From: an uncultured Jannaschia sp.
GTDB lineage: Bacteria > Pseudomonadota > Alphaproteobacteria > Rhodobacterales > Rhodobacteraceae
Length of the DNA stretch: 64,000 bases
Reading direction: 5' to 3'
NCBI RefSeq assembly: GCF_947494055.1
Contig: NZ_CANLTR010000012.1
Location: 1 to 64,000, forward strand
The position numbers and the translations under genes were made by a program. The notes under the pieces are model-generated. The model did no database searches. It was given only the letters and a program-made list of their open reading frames with translations, and was not told the DNA's origin. Shown here piece by piece: positions 37,566-47,854 of the stretch; position 1 is the stretch's first letter; the number at the start of each line of letters is the position of its first letter.

Positions 37566-38525
37566 TCAATGTGCGTTAGAGTTAACGCCACCCTTCACGA
37601 GCCCCACCACCGGGATCAGCAGCAGACCCAGCGCCAGCCCCACGATCCCGTCGAGCAGCGCCGTCACCGTCCACTCGACCGCTCCGTGCAGGGACGCCGG
37701 CACGCGGTCGGCGACCCAGACCGCGGCATGGTGGATCACCTCGTAGGGCCCGTGCCAGACGATCTCGCCCACCGCATGCACGACGATCGAGCCGCCGACC
37801 CAGATCATCGCCGCCGTGCCCACGATCGTCAGCAGCTTCAGGAAGGTCGGCATGCCCCGCACGATGCCCCGGCCGATCGCACGCACCGCCTCGGTCCGCG
37901 CGCCCTCGGCCAGCGCGAGCCCCACGTCGTCGGCCTTCACGATCACCGCGACCGCGCCGTAGACGATTACCGTGATCCCGATCCCGGCCAGGCCCAGCGC
38001 CGCCGCCTCGAACCAGACCGACTGGTCGGGGTCGAGCGCGGCGAGGATGATCGTCATGATCTCCGCCGACAGGATGAAGTCGGTCTTGATCGCCCCCTTG
38101 ACCCGCTGCTCCTCCAGATGCGTCGCGTCGAGCGGCGTCGCGTCCGGATCGATCTTCGACAGCGTGTCGTGCGGGACAAGCCAGTGATACACCTTCTCCG
38201 CCCCCTCGTAGCAGAGGTAGAGCCCGCCGAGCAGGAGCAGGTACGGGATCACCCAGGGCGCGAAACGCGACAGCAGCATCGCGATCGGCAGCAGGATGAC
38301 GATCTTGTTGAAGATGCTCGCCCGCGCGATCTTCCACACGATCGGCAGCTCCCGCGCGGCCTGGAAGCCGTGGACGTATTTCGGCGTCACGGCCGCATCG
38401 TCGATCACCGCGCCCGCCGCCTTGACCCCCGCCCGCGCCGCCTGGCTCGCGATGTCGTCGATCGAGGCCGAGGCCACCTTGGCGATGGCCGCCACGTCGT
38501 CGAGAAGTGCCAGTAATCCGCTCAT
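37566..38525 (-). CDS. DUF808 membrane protein (YedI-like)
   Basis: A 319-residue membrane protein starting MSGLLALLDDVAAIAKVASASIDD, a highly characteristic DUF808 opening. The segment AVTPKYVHGF, then a lysine-rich P-I-V-W-K-I-A-R, follows. About six hydrophobic helices lie between residues 70 and 310. A D-F-I-L-S-A-E-I-M-T-I segment near 150 is also typical. The function of the family is unknown. It starts the run of three minus-strand genes ending against tkt. Confidence 0.85.
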   Translation of the reverse strand: MSGLLALLDDVAAIAKVASASIDDIASQAARAGVKAAGAVIDDAAVTPKYVHGFQAARELPIVWKIARASIFNKIVILLPIAMLLSRFAPWVIPYLLLLGGLYLCYEGAEKVYHWLVPHDTLSKIDPDATPLDATHLEEQRVKGAIKTDFILSAEIMTIILAALDPDQSVWFEAAALGLAGIGITVIVYGAVAVIVKADDVGLALAEGARTEAVRAIGRGIVRGMPTFLKLLTIVGTAAMIWVGGSIVVHAVGEIVWHGPYEVIHHAAVWVADRVPASLHGAVEWTVTALLDGIVGLALGLLLIPVVGLVKGGVNSNAH

Positions 38526-38623
38526 GCCGTCTCCAGATCCGGTCGTCCGATCGCTGCGCCCGAATCCGGCGCCGTCAGGATGGCACGATCTAGCCCCGCG
38601 CGCCCCGGGTCAACGCCCGCCGC

Positions 38624-38670
38624 GCGGACCGGGATCGGCAGGCGGGGGTTCGAGCCCCGGCCCGGTCCGC
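38624..38670. other. Nested hairpin resembling a tRNA acceptor/T-arm minihelix
   Basis: GCGGACCGGG (38624-38633) and CCCGGTCCGC (38661-38670) form a perfect 10-bp stem. Inside it CGGGG (38643-38647) and CCCCG (38655-38659) close a 7-base loop GTTCGAG that resembles a tRNA T loop. There is no D arm or anticodon arm, so it is not a working tRNA. It lies in the 283-base gap between divergent DUF808 and dienelactone-hydrolase genes. Confidence 0.55.
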
Positions 38671-38808
38671 CTCGCATCCACATCCATCGCCGGGAAACGG
38701 GCGTGCCACCAGGCGGGACGCATCCACCATGCCCGCGCGAGCGTCTTTCAACTTGGCCCGACGCGAACGTCGTTCTCAACGGCCGCGCCATGACGTAGGC
38801 TCGCCCGC

Positions 38809-39372
38809 ATGGTCCAGATCGTCCTCTTCCACGCCATCCTCGGGCTGCGCGACGCGGAGCGCGACATCGCGGACCGGTTCCGCGACGACGGCCATTCCGT
38901 CCTGCTGCCCGACCTCTATGCCGGTCGCACGGCCGGGACCTATGCCGCGGGCTTCGCGCTCGCCGACGAGATCGGCGCGGAGACGGTCGAGGGCCGGGCC
39001 CGCGCCGCCCTCGACGACGCCGACGCGGACGCCGTGCTGGCCGGCATCTCCGCCGGTGCGTTCCGGGTCGGCACGCTCTGGTCCGACCGGCCCGTCACGC
39101 GCGGGGCCATCCTGATCGCGGGCCCCGCCGACTGGTCCGGCCTGCCGCGCCCCGACCTTCCCGTCGCGGCGCATCTCGCACGGCCCGACCCGTTCGACGA
39201 CGAGACCTACCTCGAGGCCTGGGCCGGCGATCCCCGCGCCAGCGCCGCCCTCGCGATCCACCGCTACGACGGGGTCGGCCACTATTTCCTCGACCCCGCG
39301 CTGCCCGATTACCATGCCGGCGCGGCCGAGCTGTGTCTCGAACGCTGCCTCGCCTTCCTCGCATCGCTCTGA
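38809..39372 (+). CDS. Dienelactone hydrolase-family protein
   Basis: A 187-residue alpha/beta hydrolase of the dienelactone hydrolase type. The segment SVLLPDLYAGRTAG is a family hallmark. The nucleophile elbow reads GISAG, with serine where classical dienelactone hydrolases have cysteine (G-x-C-x-G). The catalytic histidine lies in DGVGHYFLDP. It is shorter than the usual 230 residues, mostly by lacking part of the N terminus. Substrate unknown. It precedes a tiny membrane protein gene and gap. Confidence 0.75.
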   Translation: MVQIVLFHAILGLRDAERDIADRFRDDGHSVLLPDLYAGRTAGTYAAGFALADEIGAETVEGRARAALDDADADAVLAGISAGAFRVGTLWSDRPVTRGAILIAGPADWSGLPRPDLPVAAHLARPDPFDDETYLEAWAGDPRASAALAIHRYDGVGHYFLDPALPDYHAGAAELCLERCLAFLASL

Positions 39373-39422
39373 CCGGGCCGCGGGTCTTGCCATCGACGGC
39401 GGCGGCCCCGAAACGTGGCGCC

Positions 39423-39566
39423 ATGACCAACGCCACGGCCCTGTTCCTCGCGCTCGCCCTGCTCTGTGCCATCGGCGCGGACGTCGTCCTCAACGACGGC
39501 GCGGCGCTGGTCTTCCTAGCGCGGCGGATGGTGGAGTTCGTCGCCTGGCTCGCCTTCTGGCGCTAG
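39423..39566 (+). CDS. Small one-helix membrane protein ahead of gap
   Basis: A 47-residue protein with one transmembrane helix at about residues 5-24 and a C terminus rich in aromatic residues ([11 protein letters not shown]). I recall similar tiny proteins encoded just before gap in other Rhodobacteraceae, sometimes misnamed after the dehydrogenase. The ATG at 39423 lies 50 bases after the dienelactone hydrolase stop. Codons end mostly in G or C. Function unknown. Confidence 0.65.
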   Translation: MTNATALFLALALLCAIGADVVLNDGAALVFLARRMVEFVAWLAFWR

Positions 39567-39726
39567 GGCGCGGCGCGGCGCCCGGCCGTCGGGGACCTCG
39601 CGGGCGCCACCCTGGTCGCCGGCGCCCCAAGCCCCAGTTGCTATGCGCGGCGCGGCCGTGATACCGCCTCGGGCGAAACCGGGGCGGCCGCCGCTCCGCC
39701 ACACGGAACCGTTTCAGGGGGAACGC

Positions 39727-40737
39727 ATGGTCAAGGTAGCAATCAACGGCTTCGGCCGCATCGGCCGCAACGTCTTGCGCGGGATCGTCGAATCCGGCCG
39801 CAAGGATATCGAGGTCGTCGCGATCAACGATCTGGGCCCGGTGGAGACCAACGCCCACCTGCTGCGCTACGACAGTGTCCACGGCCGCTTCCCCGCCGAG
39901 GTGAAGGTGACCGAGAACGGCATCGACGTCGGCCACGGCGAGATTCGCGTCACCGCGCTGCGCGACCCGAAGGAGCTGCCCTGGCAGGATGTCGACGTGG
40001 CGCTCGAATGCACCGGCATCTTCACCACCTACGACAAGGCGAAGATCCATCTCGAGAACGGCTCGAAGAAGGTGCTCGTCTCCGCCCCCGTCTCGGCCGA
40101 GCGGCCCGACCAGATCAAGACCATCGTCTACGGCGTTAACCAGGACGTGCTGACGGCCGACGACCTCGTGGTCTCGAACGCGTCCTGCACGACGAACTGC
40201 CTCGCCCCCGTCGCCTACGTCCTGAACGAGGCCATCGGGATCGAGCGCGGCTTCATGACCACGATCCACTCCTACACCGGCGACCAGCCGACGCTCGACA
40301 CGATGCACAAGGATCTCTACCGGGGCCGCGCCGCCGCCCTGTCGATGATCCCGACCTCGACCGGCGCGGCCAAGGCCGTGGGCCTCGTCCTGCCGGAACT
40401 GAACGGCAAGCTCGACGGCGTGGCGATCCGGGTGCCGACGCCCAACGTCTCGGTCGTGGACCTGACCTTCACCGCCTCCCGCGACACCTCCGTGGAGGAG
40501 ATCAACGACGCGATCCGCGCGGCGGCCGACGGCAAGCTGAAGGGCGTGCTGGCCTATTGCGACGCGCCGCTGGTCTCGGTGGATTTCAACCACGACCCGC
40601 ATTCCTCGACCTTCCACCTCGACCAGACCAAGGTCATGGAGAACGGCAAGATGTGCCGCATCCTGACCTGGTACGACAACGAATGGGGCTTCTCGAACCG
40701 GATGGCCGACACCGCCGTCGCGATGGGCAAGCTGTAA
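39727..40737 (+). CDS. gap: Glyceraldehyde-3-phosphate dehydrogenase
   Basis: NAD-dependent glycolytic/gluconeogenic enzyme, 336 residues. The Rossmann motif INGFGRIGR opens the protein, and Cys154 in NASCTTN is the catalytic thiol. The [10 protein letters not shown] segment and the C-terminal W-Y-D-N-E-W-G-F-S complete the family features. Asp35 in INDLGP suggests NAD preference. GGGG-rich sequence lies before ATG 39727. pgk follows after a 206-base gap containing strong stem-loops, so the two may be expressed at different levels. Confidence 0.96.
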   Translation: MVKVAINGFGRIGRNVLRGIVESGRKDIEVVAINDLGPVETNAHLLRYDSVHGRFPAEVKVTENGIDVGHGEIRVTALRDPKELPWQDVDVALECTGIFTTYDKAKIHLENGSKKVLVSAPVSAERPDQIKTIVYGVNQDVLTADDLVVSNASCTTNCLAPVAYVLNEAIGIERGFMTTIHSYTGDQPTLDTMHKDLYRGRAAALSMIPTSTGAAKAVGLVLPELNGKLDGVAIRVPTPNVSVVDLTFTASRDTSVEEINDAIRAAADGKLKGVLAYCDAPLVSVDFNHDPHSSTFHLDQTKVMENGKMCRILTWYDNEWGFSNRMADTAVAMGKL

Positions 40738-40738
40738 A

Positions 40739-40801
40739 GGGCGTCCGAGCGTCGGCGAGGACGCCCGGCGGCAAGGCGGCAGGTTCGCAGAACCTGTCCG
40801 C
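40739..40801 (+). terminator. Two stem-loops after gap
   Basis: The first is GGGCGTCC (40739-40746) with GGACGCCC (40759-40766), a perfect 8-bp stem starting two bases after the gap stop codon. The second is GCGGCAGGTTC (40776-40786) with GAACCTGTCCGC (40790-40801), 11 pairs with one bulged T and a 3-base loop. No T-run follows. They may terminate most gap transcripts or protect the gap mRNA end. Confidence 0.65.
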
Positions 40802-40907
40802 AGCCGCCCGGTCGTTATTGCATATCAAGGCGCTCCTCCTGCCGCGCCGCCCCTCCTCCGACCGTACGCTCGCCCCGAAAATTTACCAAGCATTTACAAC
40901 GACTTGC

Positions 40908-40923
40908 GTTACCCACGGGTAAC
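40908..40923. promoter_or_regulatory. Palindrome upstream of pgk
   Basis: GTTACCC (40908-40914) and GGGTAAC (40917-40923) are perfect arms separated by AC, 20 bases before the pgk start, next to an AT-rich stretch (AAAATTTACCAAGCATTTACAACG). The form suits an operator for a LacI-type dimer acting on the pgk promoter. Confidence 0.45.
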
Positions 40924-40943
40924 CCGACCCCCGGGAGACGATC

Positions 40944-42122
40944 ATGGCCTTCAAGACGCTCGACGACATGGACCTCGACGGCCGCGTGGTCCTGACCCGC
41001 GTGGACGTCAACGTGCCGGTCGAGGACGGGCGCGTCACCGACACGACCCGGATCGACCGCGTCGCCCCCACGATCCGCGACCTGCGCGACGCCGGGGCGA
41101 AGGTCGTCCTGCTCGCCCATTTCGGCCGGCCCAAGGGCAAGGTCGTCCCCGAGATGTCGCTCCGCCAGATCGTCCCCGCGCTGGCGGAGGCGTTCGGCAC
41201 CGAGGTCGGGTTCGCGGATGGCGGCTACGGCGACGCGGTGTCGAAGATGTCGGAGGGCGACGTGCTGCTCTTCGAGAACCTGCGCTTCAATCCGGGCGAG
41301 GAGGCGAACGACGAGGGCTTCGCCAAACGGCTCGCCTCCGTCGGCGACGTCTATTGCAACGACGCCTTCTCCGCCGCGCACCGCGCCCATGCCTCGACCG
41401 AGGCGCTGGCCCGCCTCCTGCCCGCCTGTGCCGGCCGGTCGATGCAGGCCGAGCTCGAAGCGCTCGAGGCCGCGCTCGGCTCGCCGAAGCCGCCGGTCGC
41501 GGCGCTGGTGGGCGGGGCGAAGGTCTCGACCAAGCTCGAACTGCTCTCGAACCTCGTCACCCGCGTGCAGCACCTCATCATCGGCGGCGGCATGGCCAAC
41601 ACCTTCCTCGCCGCGCAGGGCCTCGACGTGAAGCGGAGCCTCTGCGAGCACGACCTCGCGGACACGGCCCGCGACATCGCCGCCAAGGCCGAGGCCGAGG
41701 GCTGCACCATCCTGCTGCCCCGCGACGTGGTCGTGGCCGAGGCGTTCGAGGCGAACGCGCCGAGTCGCGTCGTGAAGGTGGAGGACGTGCCGGACGGGCA
41801 CATGATCCTCGACACCGGCCCCGACTCGGTCGCGCATATCCGCACCGTCCTCGACGGCTGCGCCACGCTGGTCTGGAACGGCCCGCTCGGCGCCTTCGAG
41901 ATTCCGCCCTTCGACGCGGGGACCGTGGACGCGGCCCGCTACGCGGCGGAGCTGACGCAGGCCGGCAAGCTCGTCTCGGTCGCGGGCGGGGGCGATACGG
42001 TCTCGGCGCTGAACCGCGCGGGCGTGGCCGACGACTTCACCTACATCTCCACCGCCGGGGGCGCGTTCCTCGAATGGCTGGAGGGCAAGACGCTGCCGGG
42101 GGTCGCGGCGCTCGAAGGCTGA
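40944..42122 (+). CDS. pgk: Phosphoglycerate kinase
   Basis: Interconverts 1,3-bisphosphoglycerate and 3-phosphoglycerate, 392 residues. Features are the N-terminal [11 protein letters not shown] (usually RVDFNVP), [10 protein letters not shown] near residue 60, [16 protein letters not shown] near 110, and the C-terminal nucleotide loop [11 protein letters not shown] followed by [17 protein letters not shown]. The Thr-Ala-Gly-Gly-Ala stretch replaces the more usual T-G-G-G-A. The start at ATG 40944 follows CGGGAGA. A good terminator sits 10 bases after the stop. Confidence 0.95.
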   Translation: MAFKTLDDMDLDGRVVLTRVDVNVPVEDGRVTDTTRIDRVAPTIRDLRDAGAKVVLLAHFGRPKGKVVPEMSLRQIVPALAEAFGTEVGFADGGYGDAVSKMSEGDVLLFENLRFNPGEEANDEGFAKRLASVGDVYCNDAFSAAHRAHASTEALARLLPACAGRSMQAELEALEAALGSPKPPVAALVGGAKVSTKLELLSNLVTRVQHLIIGGGMANTFLAAQGLDVKRSLCEHDLADTARDIAAKAEAEGCTILLPRDVVVAEAFEANAPSRVVKVEDVPDGHMILDTGPDSVAHIRTVLDGCATLVWNGPLGAFEIPPFDAGTVDAARYAAELTQAGKLVSVAGGGDTVSALNRAGVADDFTYISTAGGAFLEWLEGKTLPGVAALEG

Positions 42123-42131
42123 GCGGCCGAT

Positions 42132-42153
42132 CGCCCGTCGCGGGCGTTTGCTT
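42132..42153 (+). terminator. Rho-independent terminator after pgk
   Basis: CGCCCG (42132-42137) and CGGGCG (42141-42146) form a 6-bp stem with a TCG loop, followed immediately by TTTGCTTT. It separates pgk from the exported hypothetical gene. Confidence 0.75.
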
Positions 42154-42207
42154 TCGGGGCGGGGGGTCGTAGGGTCGGGCCGACGCCACCGACCCGGAGA
42201 GATTCCG

Positions 42208-43743
42208 ATGCACCGCCTCCTTCTCTGCACGGCCCTCGTGGCCGGTGCCGCCCCCGCGACCGCGCAGGAGCGGAGCTGGTGGGACCTCGTCGACCCCGAC
42301 AGGCTCGCCGCGCAGGTGATCCAGTACGGGCTGATCACGCTGCGAACGCAGGTGGACCTGACCTATTCCGACCTCTCGGTCGCGCTGCTCGACGGGCGCA
42401 CGGTGCTGGAAGGCGTCGAGATGACGCTGCCGCCGGAGATGACCGGCACCCTGCCCTGCCCGATCTCGGTCGGACGGATCGAGATCGCGACCGACGAGCC
42501 GCTCGCCGTCGCGCGCTTCGACGGCCAGCTCTCGATCCGCGACGTCGTGGTGCCGAAGACCTGCCTGCCGCTCGCGGCGATGGCTGTCGCGGCGAGCCTG
42601 CCGGGCGGCAATTTGGTCCTGCCGGAGCTGGTGATCGACTACGCCTACGACGTGCCCTCGGCGGGGCTCGTCGCGGATGCGCGGGCGCGGATCGACGGGC
42701 TGCTCGGCGTGGAGGTCTCGGCGGATTTCGACTACCTCTGGTTCCGCGGGGCGGAGCCGGACATGGAGCCGGTCGCGCAGCTCAGCCATGCCTCGGTCGC
42801 GATCGAGAATCTCGGCGGCTGGGAGATCGCGCGGCCCTTCCTGCCGCCGCCGCTCACCGACCCTGCGCTAAGCACGGACTTCGTGGAGGGCAGCGTCGCC
42901 GACGCATTCGGCGCGACCGACCCGGAATCGCTGCCGCAAGCGGTGCAGGACCTCGCCCGGACGTTGGGCCGCGGCTGGACCGCCTTCGTCGCGGACCCGG
43001 ACCGGCTGGTGATCGAGACCGGGTTCGCCCCGAGCGCGCCGCGCCTCGTCGACTGGGACGATTTCGTGCGGATCGAGTCCGACCCGCTGCCCGCCATCCT
43101 CCTGCTGGAGCCGACCGTCGGACAGAGCACCGCCGCCGAGCGCGACGTGCTGCCGGTGGAACTGGTGCGGATGGCGCGGGAGACGCCGGAGCAGTTGAGC
43201 CCCGAGGCGCGGCGGGCGGTCGGGATGGCGCTCCTCGAGGGGAAGCGCGCGCCGCGCAATCCGGCGCTGGCACGCGAGCTGCTGACGCCGCTGGCCGGGG
43301 ACGGCGACGGGGAAGTCGCGCTGGCGCTGGCCCGCGCGCTGACCGACACCGATCCGCAGGCGGCCTATGCGCAGGCGCTGGCGGCCGGGCCCACGGGTGC
43401 CCCGGGGCTCGCGCGCCTGCTCGACGATCTGGAGCGCGACCTGCCCTTCGCCACGGTCCTGCGGATGCAGGAGGCGGCGCCCGAGCCCGGGCCGGACGAC
43501 CTCGCCGCGCCGCTGGCGGAGCTGCGCGCGCGGGCGGAGGCGCATCTGACCGGGATCGGGGCGACCCGCTCGCTGCGCGTCGCGCTGCTCTACGCGACCG
43601 TCGCTGCGGCGTCGGGCGATCGGGGCGCGGCCGACCTGCTGGCCCGGATCGACCGGGCCGTGCCGTCCGAGGCCGCGGGCACCTGGGCGCCGGTGGCGCA
43701 GGAGGCCGCCTCGCGCGCCACGGATGCCTGGCTCGCCCGTTAG
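42208..43743 (+). CDS. Exported hypothetical protein
   Basis: A 511-residue protein with a signal peptide (residues 1-19, ending ATAQ). I do not recognise a family. The first 330 residues are acidic and beta-like. Residues about 330-511 are alanine- and leucine-rich helices resembling tetratricopeptide- or Sel1-type repeats (LARELLTPLAGDGDGEVALAL and similar). A periplasmic scaffold or binding role is possible. CGGAGAG precedes ATG 42208. It lies between pgk and the aldolase gene but has its own upstream terminator, so it need not belong to glycolysis. Confidence 0.75.
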   Translation: MHRLLLCTALVAGAAPATAQERSWWDLVDPDRLAAQVIQYGLITLRTQVDLTYSDLSVALLDGRTVLEGVEMTLPPEMTGTLPCPISVGRIEIATDEPLAVARFDGQLSIRDVVVPKTCLPLAAMAVAASLPGGNLVLPELVIDYAYDVPSAGLVADARARIDGLLGVEVSADFDYLWFRGAEPDMEPVAQLSHASVAIENLGGWEIARPFLPPPLTDPALSTDFVEGSVADAFGATDPESLPQAVQDLARTLGRGWTAFVADPDRLVIETGFAPSAPRLVDWDDFVRIESDPLPAILLLEPTVGQSTAAERDVLPVELVRMARETPEQLSPEARRAVGMALLEGKRAPRNPALARELLTPLAGDGDGEVALALARALTDTDPQAAYAQALAAGPTGAPGLARLLDDLERDLPFATVLRMQEAAPEPGPDDLAAPLAELRARAEAHLTGIGATRSLRVALLYATVAAASGDRGAADLLARIDRAVPSEAAGTWAPVAQEAASRATDAWLAR

Positions 43744-43813
43744 CGCAACCACGCTTGCCTGACGCGCGCGTGCCCCCTAATCCGACGCGACACGTTCATT
43801 TCCGGAGATTTCG

Positions 43814-44707
43814 ATGCCCGACCAGACACAAGCCGCCAAGATCCGCGAAGGTCAGGGCTTCATCGCCGCGCTCGACCAGTCGGGCGGGTCCACGCCCAAG
43901 GCGCTGCGCCTCTACGGGATCGAGGAGGACCGTTATTCGGGCGAGGACGAGATGTTCGACCTGATCCACGCCATGCGGGAGCGGATCGTGAAGGCGCCGG
44001 CCTTCACCGGCGAGAAGGTGATCGGCGCGATCCTGTTCGAGCAGACGATGGACCGCAGCTTCGACGGCATGCCCGCCGCGACGTATCTGTGGGAGCAGCG
44101 CGGCGTCGTGCCGTTCCTCAAGATCGACAAGGGCCTCGCCGAGGAATCGCAGGGCGTGCAGCTAATGAAGCCGATGCCGGATCTCGATGCGACGCTCGCG
44201 CGGGCGAAGGAGAAGGGCATCTTCGGCACCAAGGAACGCTCGGTCATCAACGCCGCCGACACGGCCGGGATCGACGCAATCGTGGAGCAGCAGTTCGAGG
44301 TGGGCCGGCAGGTCCTGTCGCACGACCTCGTCCCGATCCTCGAGCCGGAGGTGACGATCTCGATCTCCGACAAGGCCGAGGCGGAGGCGCTGCTGCGCGC
44401 GGCGATCCTGTCGCGGCTGGAGGCGATGACGGGCGACGACCAGATCATGCTGAAGCTGACCCTGCCCGAGGAGGCCGGGTTCTACGGCGCGCTGATCGAC
44501 CATCCGCGGGTGATGAAGGTCGTGGCGCTCTCGGGTGGCTATTCGCGCGAGGAGGCCAACGCGCGGCTGGCGCAGAACCGCGGCATGGTGGCGAGCTTCA
44601 GCCGCGCGCTGACCGAGGGCCTCGCCGACGATCAGGACGACGCGACCTTCGAGCGCAACATCGGCGCGACGATCGACTCGATCCGCGACGCCTCCGTGGC
44701 CGGCTGA
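43814..44707 (+). CDS. Class I fructose-bisphosphate aldolase
   Basis: Schiff-base (metal-independent) aldolase that splits or forms fructose 1,6-bisphosphate, 297 residues. It begins with the class I signature FIAALDQSGGSTPKALRLYG near residues 15-34. PFLKIDKGL near 97 follows, and Lys214 in QIMLKLTLPE matches the position of the Schiff-base lysine in the Staphylococcus-type class I enzymes. GGAGAT precedes ATG 43814. With gap, pgk and tkt it completes a central-carbon gene block. Confidence 0.92.
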   Translation: MPDQTQAAKIREGQGFIAALDQSGGSTPKALRLYGIEEDRYSGEDEMFDLIHAMRERIVKAPAFTGEKVIGAILFEQTMDRSFDGMPAATYLWEQRGVVPFLKIDKGLAEESQGVQLMKPMPDLDATLARAKEKGIFGTKERSVINAADTAGIDAIVEQQFEVGRQVLSHDLVPILEPEVTISISDKAEAEALLRAAILSRLEAMTGDDQIMLKLTLPEEAGFYGALIDHPRVMKVVALSGGYSREEANARLAQNRGMVASFSRALTEGLADDQDDATFERNIGATIDSIRDASVAG

Positions 44708-44715
44708 CAACGCCC

Positions 44716-44755
44716 GGGCCCCGGATCGCGCGAGGGGATTCCCGGACCGGGGCCC
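44716..44755 (+). terminator. Stem-loop after the aldolase gene
   Basis: GGGCCCCGG (44716-44724) and CCGGGGCCC (44747-44755) form a perfect 9-bp stem around a 22-base loop, eight bases after the aldolase stop. It lacks a T-run. Confidence 0.55.
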
Positions 44756-44810
44756 CCATGCCATACCCGCGGTGCGCCACGGACCGGCGCGACGCCAGCC
44801 GGAGACGAAC

Positions 44811-45110
44811 ATGGCATCCCGACGTCGAAGCCCGGGCTACGGCCTCCTGCTCCCGGTCGCGCTGCTCGGCTTCGCAGCCTATTTCGTCTTCGCGGCCGTG
44901 CAGGGGGAATACGGCGTCTTCCGGCGGGTCGAGCTCGACGCCACGCGGGAGACGCTGGAGGCGGAGCTGGCGCTGCTCGACGCGGAGGTCGACCGGATGC
45001 GCGACCGGACGCGGCGGCTCTCGGACGATTACCTCGACCTCGACCTGCTGGACGAGCGAGCCCGGATGGTGCTCGGCGTCGCACGGATCGACGAGATCGT
45101 GGTGGAGTGA
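44811..45110 (+). CDS. Septum formation initiator (FtsB/DivIC-like)
   Basis: A 99-residue bitopic membrane protein: a basic N terminus (MASRRRS), one transmembrane helix at about residues 9-30, then a coiled coil (RETLEAELALLDAEVDRMRDR) and a short C-terminal segment. This is the layout of FtsB/DivIC division proteins. The position just before pdhA is where Rhodobacteraceae and other alphaproteobacteria often keep this gene. CCGGAGA precedes the ATG at 44811. It probably links FtsQ and FtsL at the septum. Confidence 0.82.
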   Translation: MASRRRSPGYGLLLPVALLGFAAYFVFAAVQGEYGVFRRVELDATRETLEAELALLDAEVDRMRDRTRRLSDDYLDLDLLDERARMVLGVARIDEIVVE

Positions 45111-45193
45111 CGCGCGGGGCTTTCGAGCCACGAACGGACGCCCGGACCCGCGATATTGCGTCGAGGGCAGCCCCCGAGCGCGGTTGGAGGGGA

Positions 45194-45211
45194 GCCCCCG
45201 CCATAGGGGGC
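45194..45211. other. Hairpin in the gap before pdhA
   Basis: GCCCCC (45194-45199) and GGGGGC (45206-45211) form a 6-bp stem with a 6-base loop. It lies in the 276-base gap between the FtsB-like gene and pdhA, in which I see no gene. It may end the upstream transcript. Confidence 0.4.
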
Positions 45212-45335
45212 GGTCGGGTGTACAGGCTTCGATCCGGTTCCGACGACCCGCGGCATCAGCGCACGTCAAAGCGGGCCGCCCCCCATGCGTGGAACGAAAA
45301 GCCGGCTTTGGCGCTTTTACCCCGGAATCGTTTCC

Positions 45336-45359
45336 GTTAGCGATAGTTTAACGTTGAAC
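45336..45359. promoter_or_regulatory. Operator-like elements upstream of pdhA
   Basis: GTTAGCGATAGT (45336-45347) carries a TA-N-CG-N-TA core like LacI-family operators. It overlaps an imperfect palindrome GTTTAACGTTGAAC (45346-45359) centred on AACGTT. Both lie within 52 bases of the pdhA start in locally AT-rich sequence, where a promoter would be expected. A LacI-type carbon regulator is plausible. Confidence 0.35.
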
Positions 45360-45386
45360 GAATCCCGCGACCGGAGGACGACCGCC

Positions 45387-46406
45387 ATGGCGCCGCGCAA
45401 GACCGCTGAGAGGGCCACGCCCAACGTCTCCAAGGACGACCTGCTGCAATATTATCGCGACATGCTCCTGATCCGAAGGTTCGAGGAGAAGGCGGGGCAG
45501 CTCTACGGGATGGGCCTGATCGGCGGCTTCTGTCACCTCTATATCGGCCAGGAAGCGGTCGTCGTCGGCCTCGAGGCGGCGGCGAAGGAGGGCGACAAGC
45601 GCGTCACCTCCTACCGCGACCACGGGCACATGCTGGCCTGCGGGATGGACCCGAAGGGCGTGATGGCGGAGCTGACGGGCCGCGAGGGAGGCTACTCCAA
45701 GGGCAAGGGCGGCTCCATGCACATGTTCTCCAAGGAGAAGCACTTCTACGGTGGGCACGGCATCGTCGCGGCGCAGGTGCCGATCGGCGCCGGGCTGGCG
45801 CTCTCGGACCTCTACCGGGGCAACGACAACGTCACCTTCACCTATTTCGGCGACGGCGCGGCCAATCAGGGGCAGGTCTACGAGACCTACAACATGGCGG
45901 AGCTCTGGGACCTGCCGGTGGTCTTCGTGATCGAGAACAACCAGTACGCGATGGGCACCTCGACCAAGCGCTCGACAAAGTCGCCCTCCTACTGGGAGCG
46001 CGGCGCGTCCTACGGGATCGAGGGCGAGGAGGTCGATGGCATGGACGTGCTCGCCGTGCGCGACGCGGGGCTCCGGGCCACGGAATACTGCCGCGCCGGC
46101 AAGGGACCCTACATCCTCGAGATGAAGACCTACCGCTACCGCGGGCATTCGATGTCGGACCCGGCGAAGTACCGGACCCGCGACGAGGTGCAGAAGATGC
46201 GCGAGGAGCGCGACGCGATCGAGATGGTGCGCCAGATGCTGCTGACCGGCGACCACGCCTCCGAGGACGACCTGAAGGCGGTCGACAAGGAGATCAAGGA
46301 AGTCATCAACGAGAGCGCCGAGTTCGCGAAGGAGAGCCCGGAACCTGCGGTCGACGAGCTCTGGACCGACATCTATTCCAAGGAAATCCCGCAGGAGACC
46401 GTGTAA
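45387..46406 (+). CDS. pdhA: Pyruvate dehydrogenase E1 component, alpha subunit
   Basis: TPP-binding alpha subunit of the pyruvate dehydrogenase complex, which feeds pyruvate into acetyl-CoA; 339 residues. The TPP motif GDGAANQGQVYETYNMAELW ends with the conserved N-M-A (residues about 150-170). The phosphorylation-loop-like YRYRGHSMSDPAKYR region is also present. GGAGGA precedes ATG 45387. Its stop codon abuts the pdhB start, and pdhC follows, forming one operon. Confidence 0.96.
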   Translation: MAPRKTAERATPNVSKDDLLQYYRDMLLIRRFEEKAGQLYGMGLIGGFCHLYIGQEAVVVGLEAAAKEGDKRVTSYRDHGHMLACGMDPKGVMAELTGREGGYSKGKGGSMHMFSKEKHFYGGHGIVAAQVPIGAGLALSDLYRGNDNVTFTYFGDGAANQGQVYETYNMAELWDLPVVFVIENNQYAMGTSTKRSTKSPSYWERGASYGIEGEEVDGMDVLAVRDAGLRATEYCRAGKGPYILEMKTYRYRGHSMSDPAKYRTRDEVQKMREERDAIEMVRQMLLTGDHASEDDLKAVDKEIKEVINESAEFAKESPEPAVDELWTDIYSKEIPQETV

Positions 46407-47843
<1,437 letters not shown>

Positions 47844-47854
47844 GGGAGACCGAG

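Noticed and set aside
38640-38682. Possible tRNA gene around GGTTCGAGCC
   Set aside because: There is no D arm or anticodon arm, the acceptor-like stem is too close, and no CCA is correctly placed.
45160-45280. Possible tRNA or tmRNA acceptor piece around GGCTTCGATCCGG
   Set aside because: The anticodon-like hairpin lacks U33, no acceptor stem pairs, and the T stem lacks the closing G-C pair.
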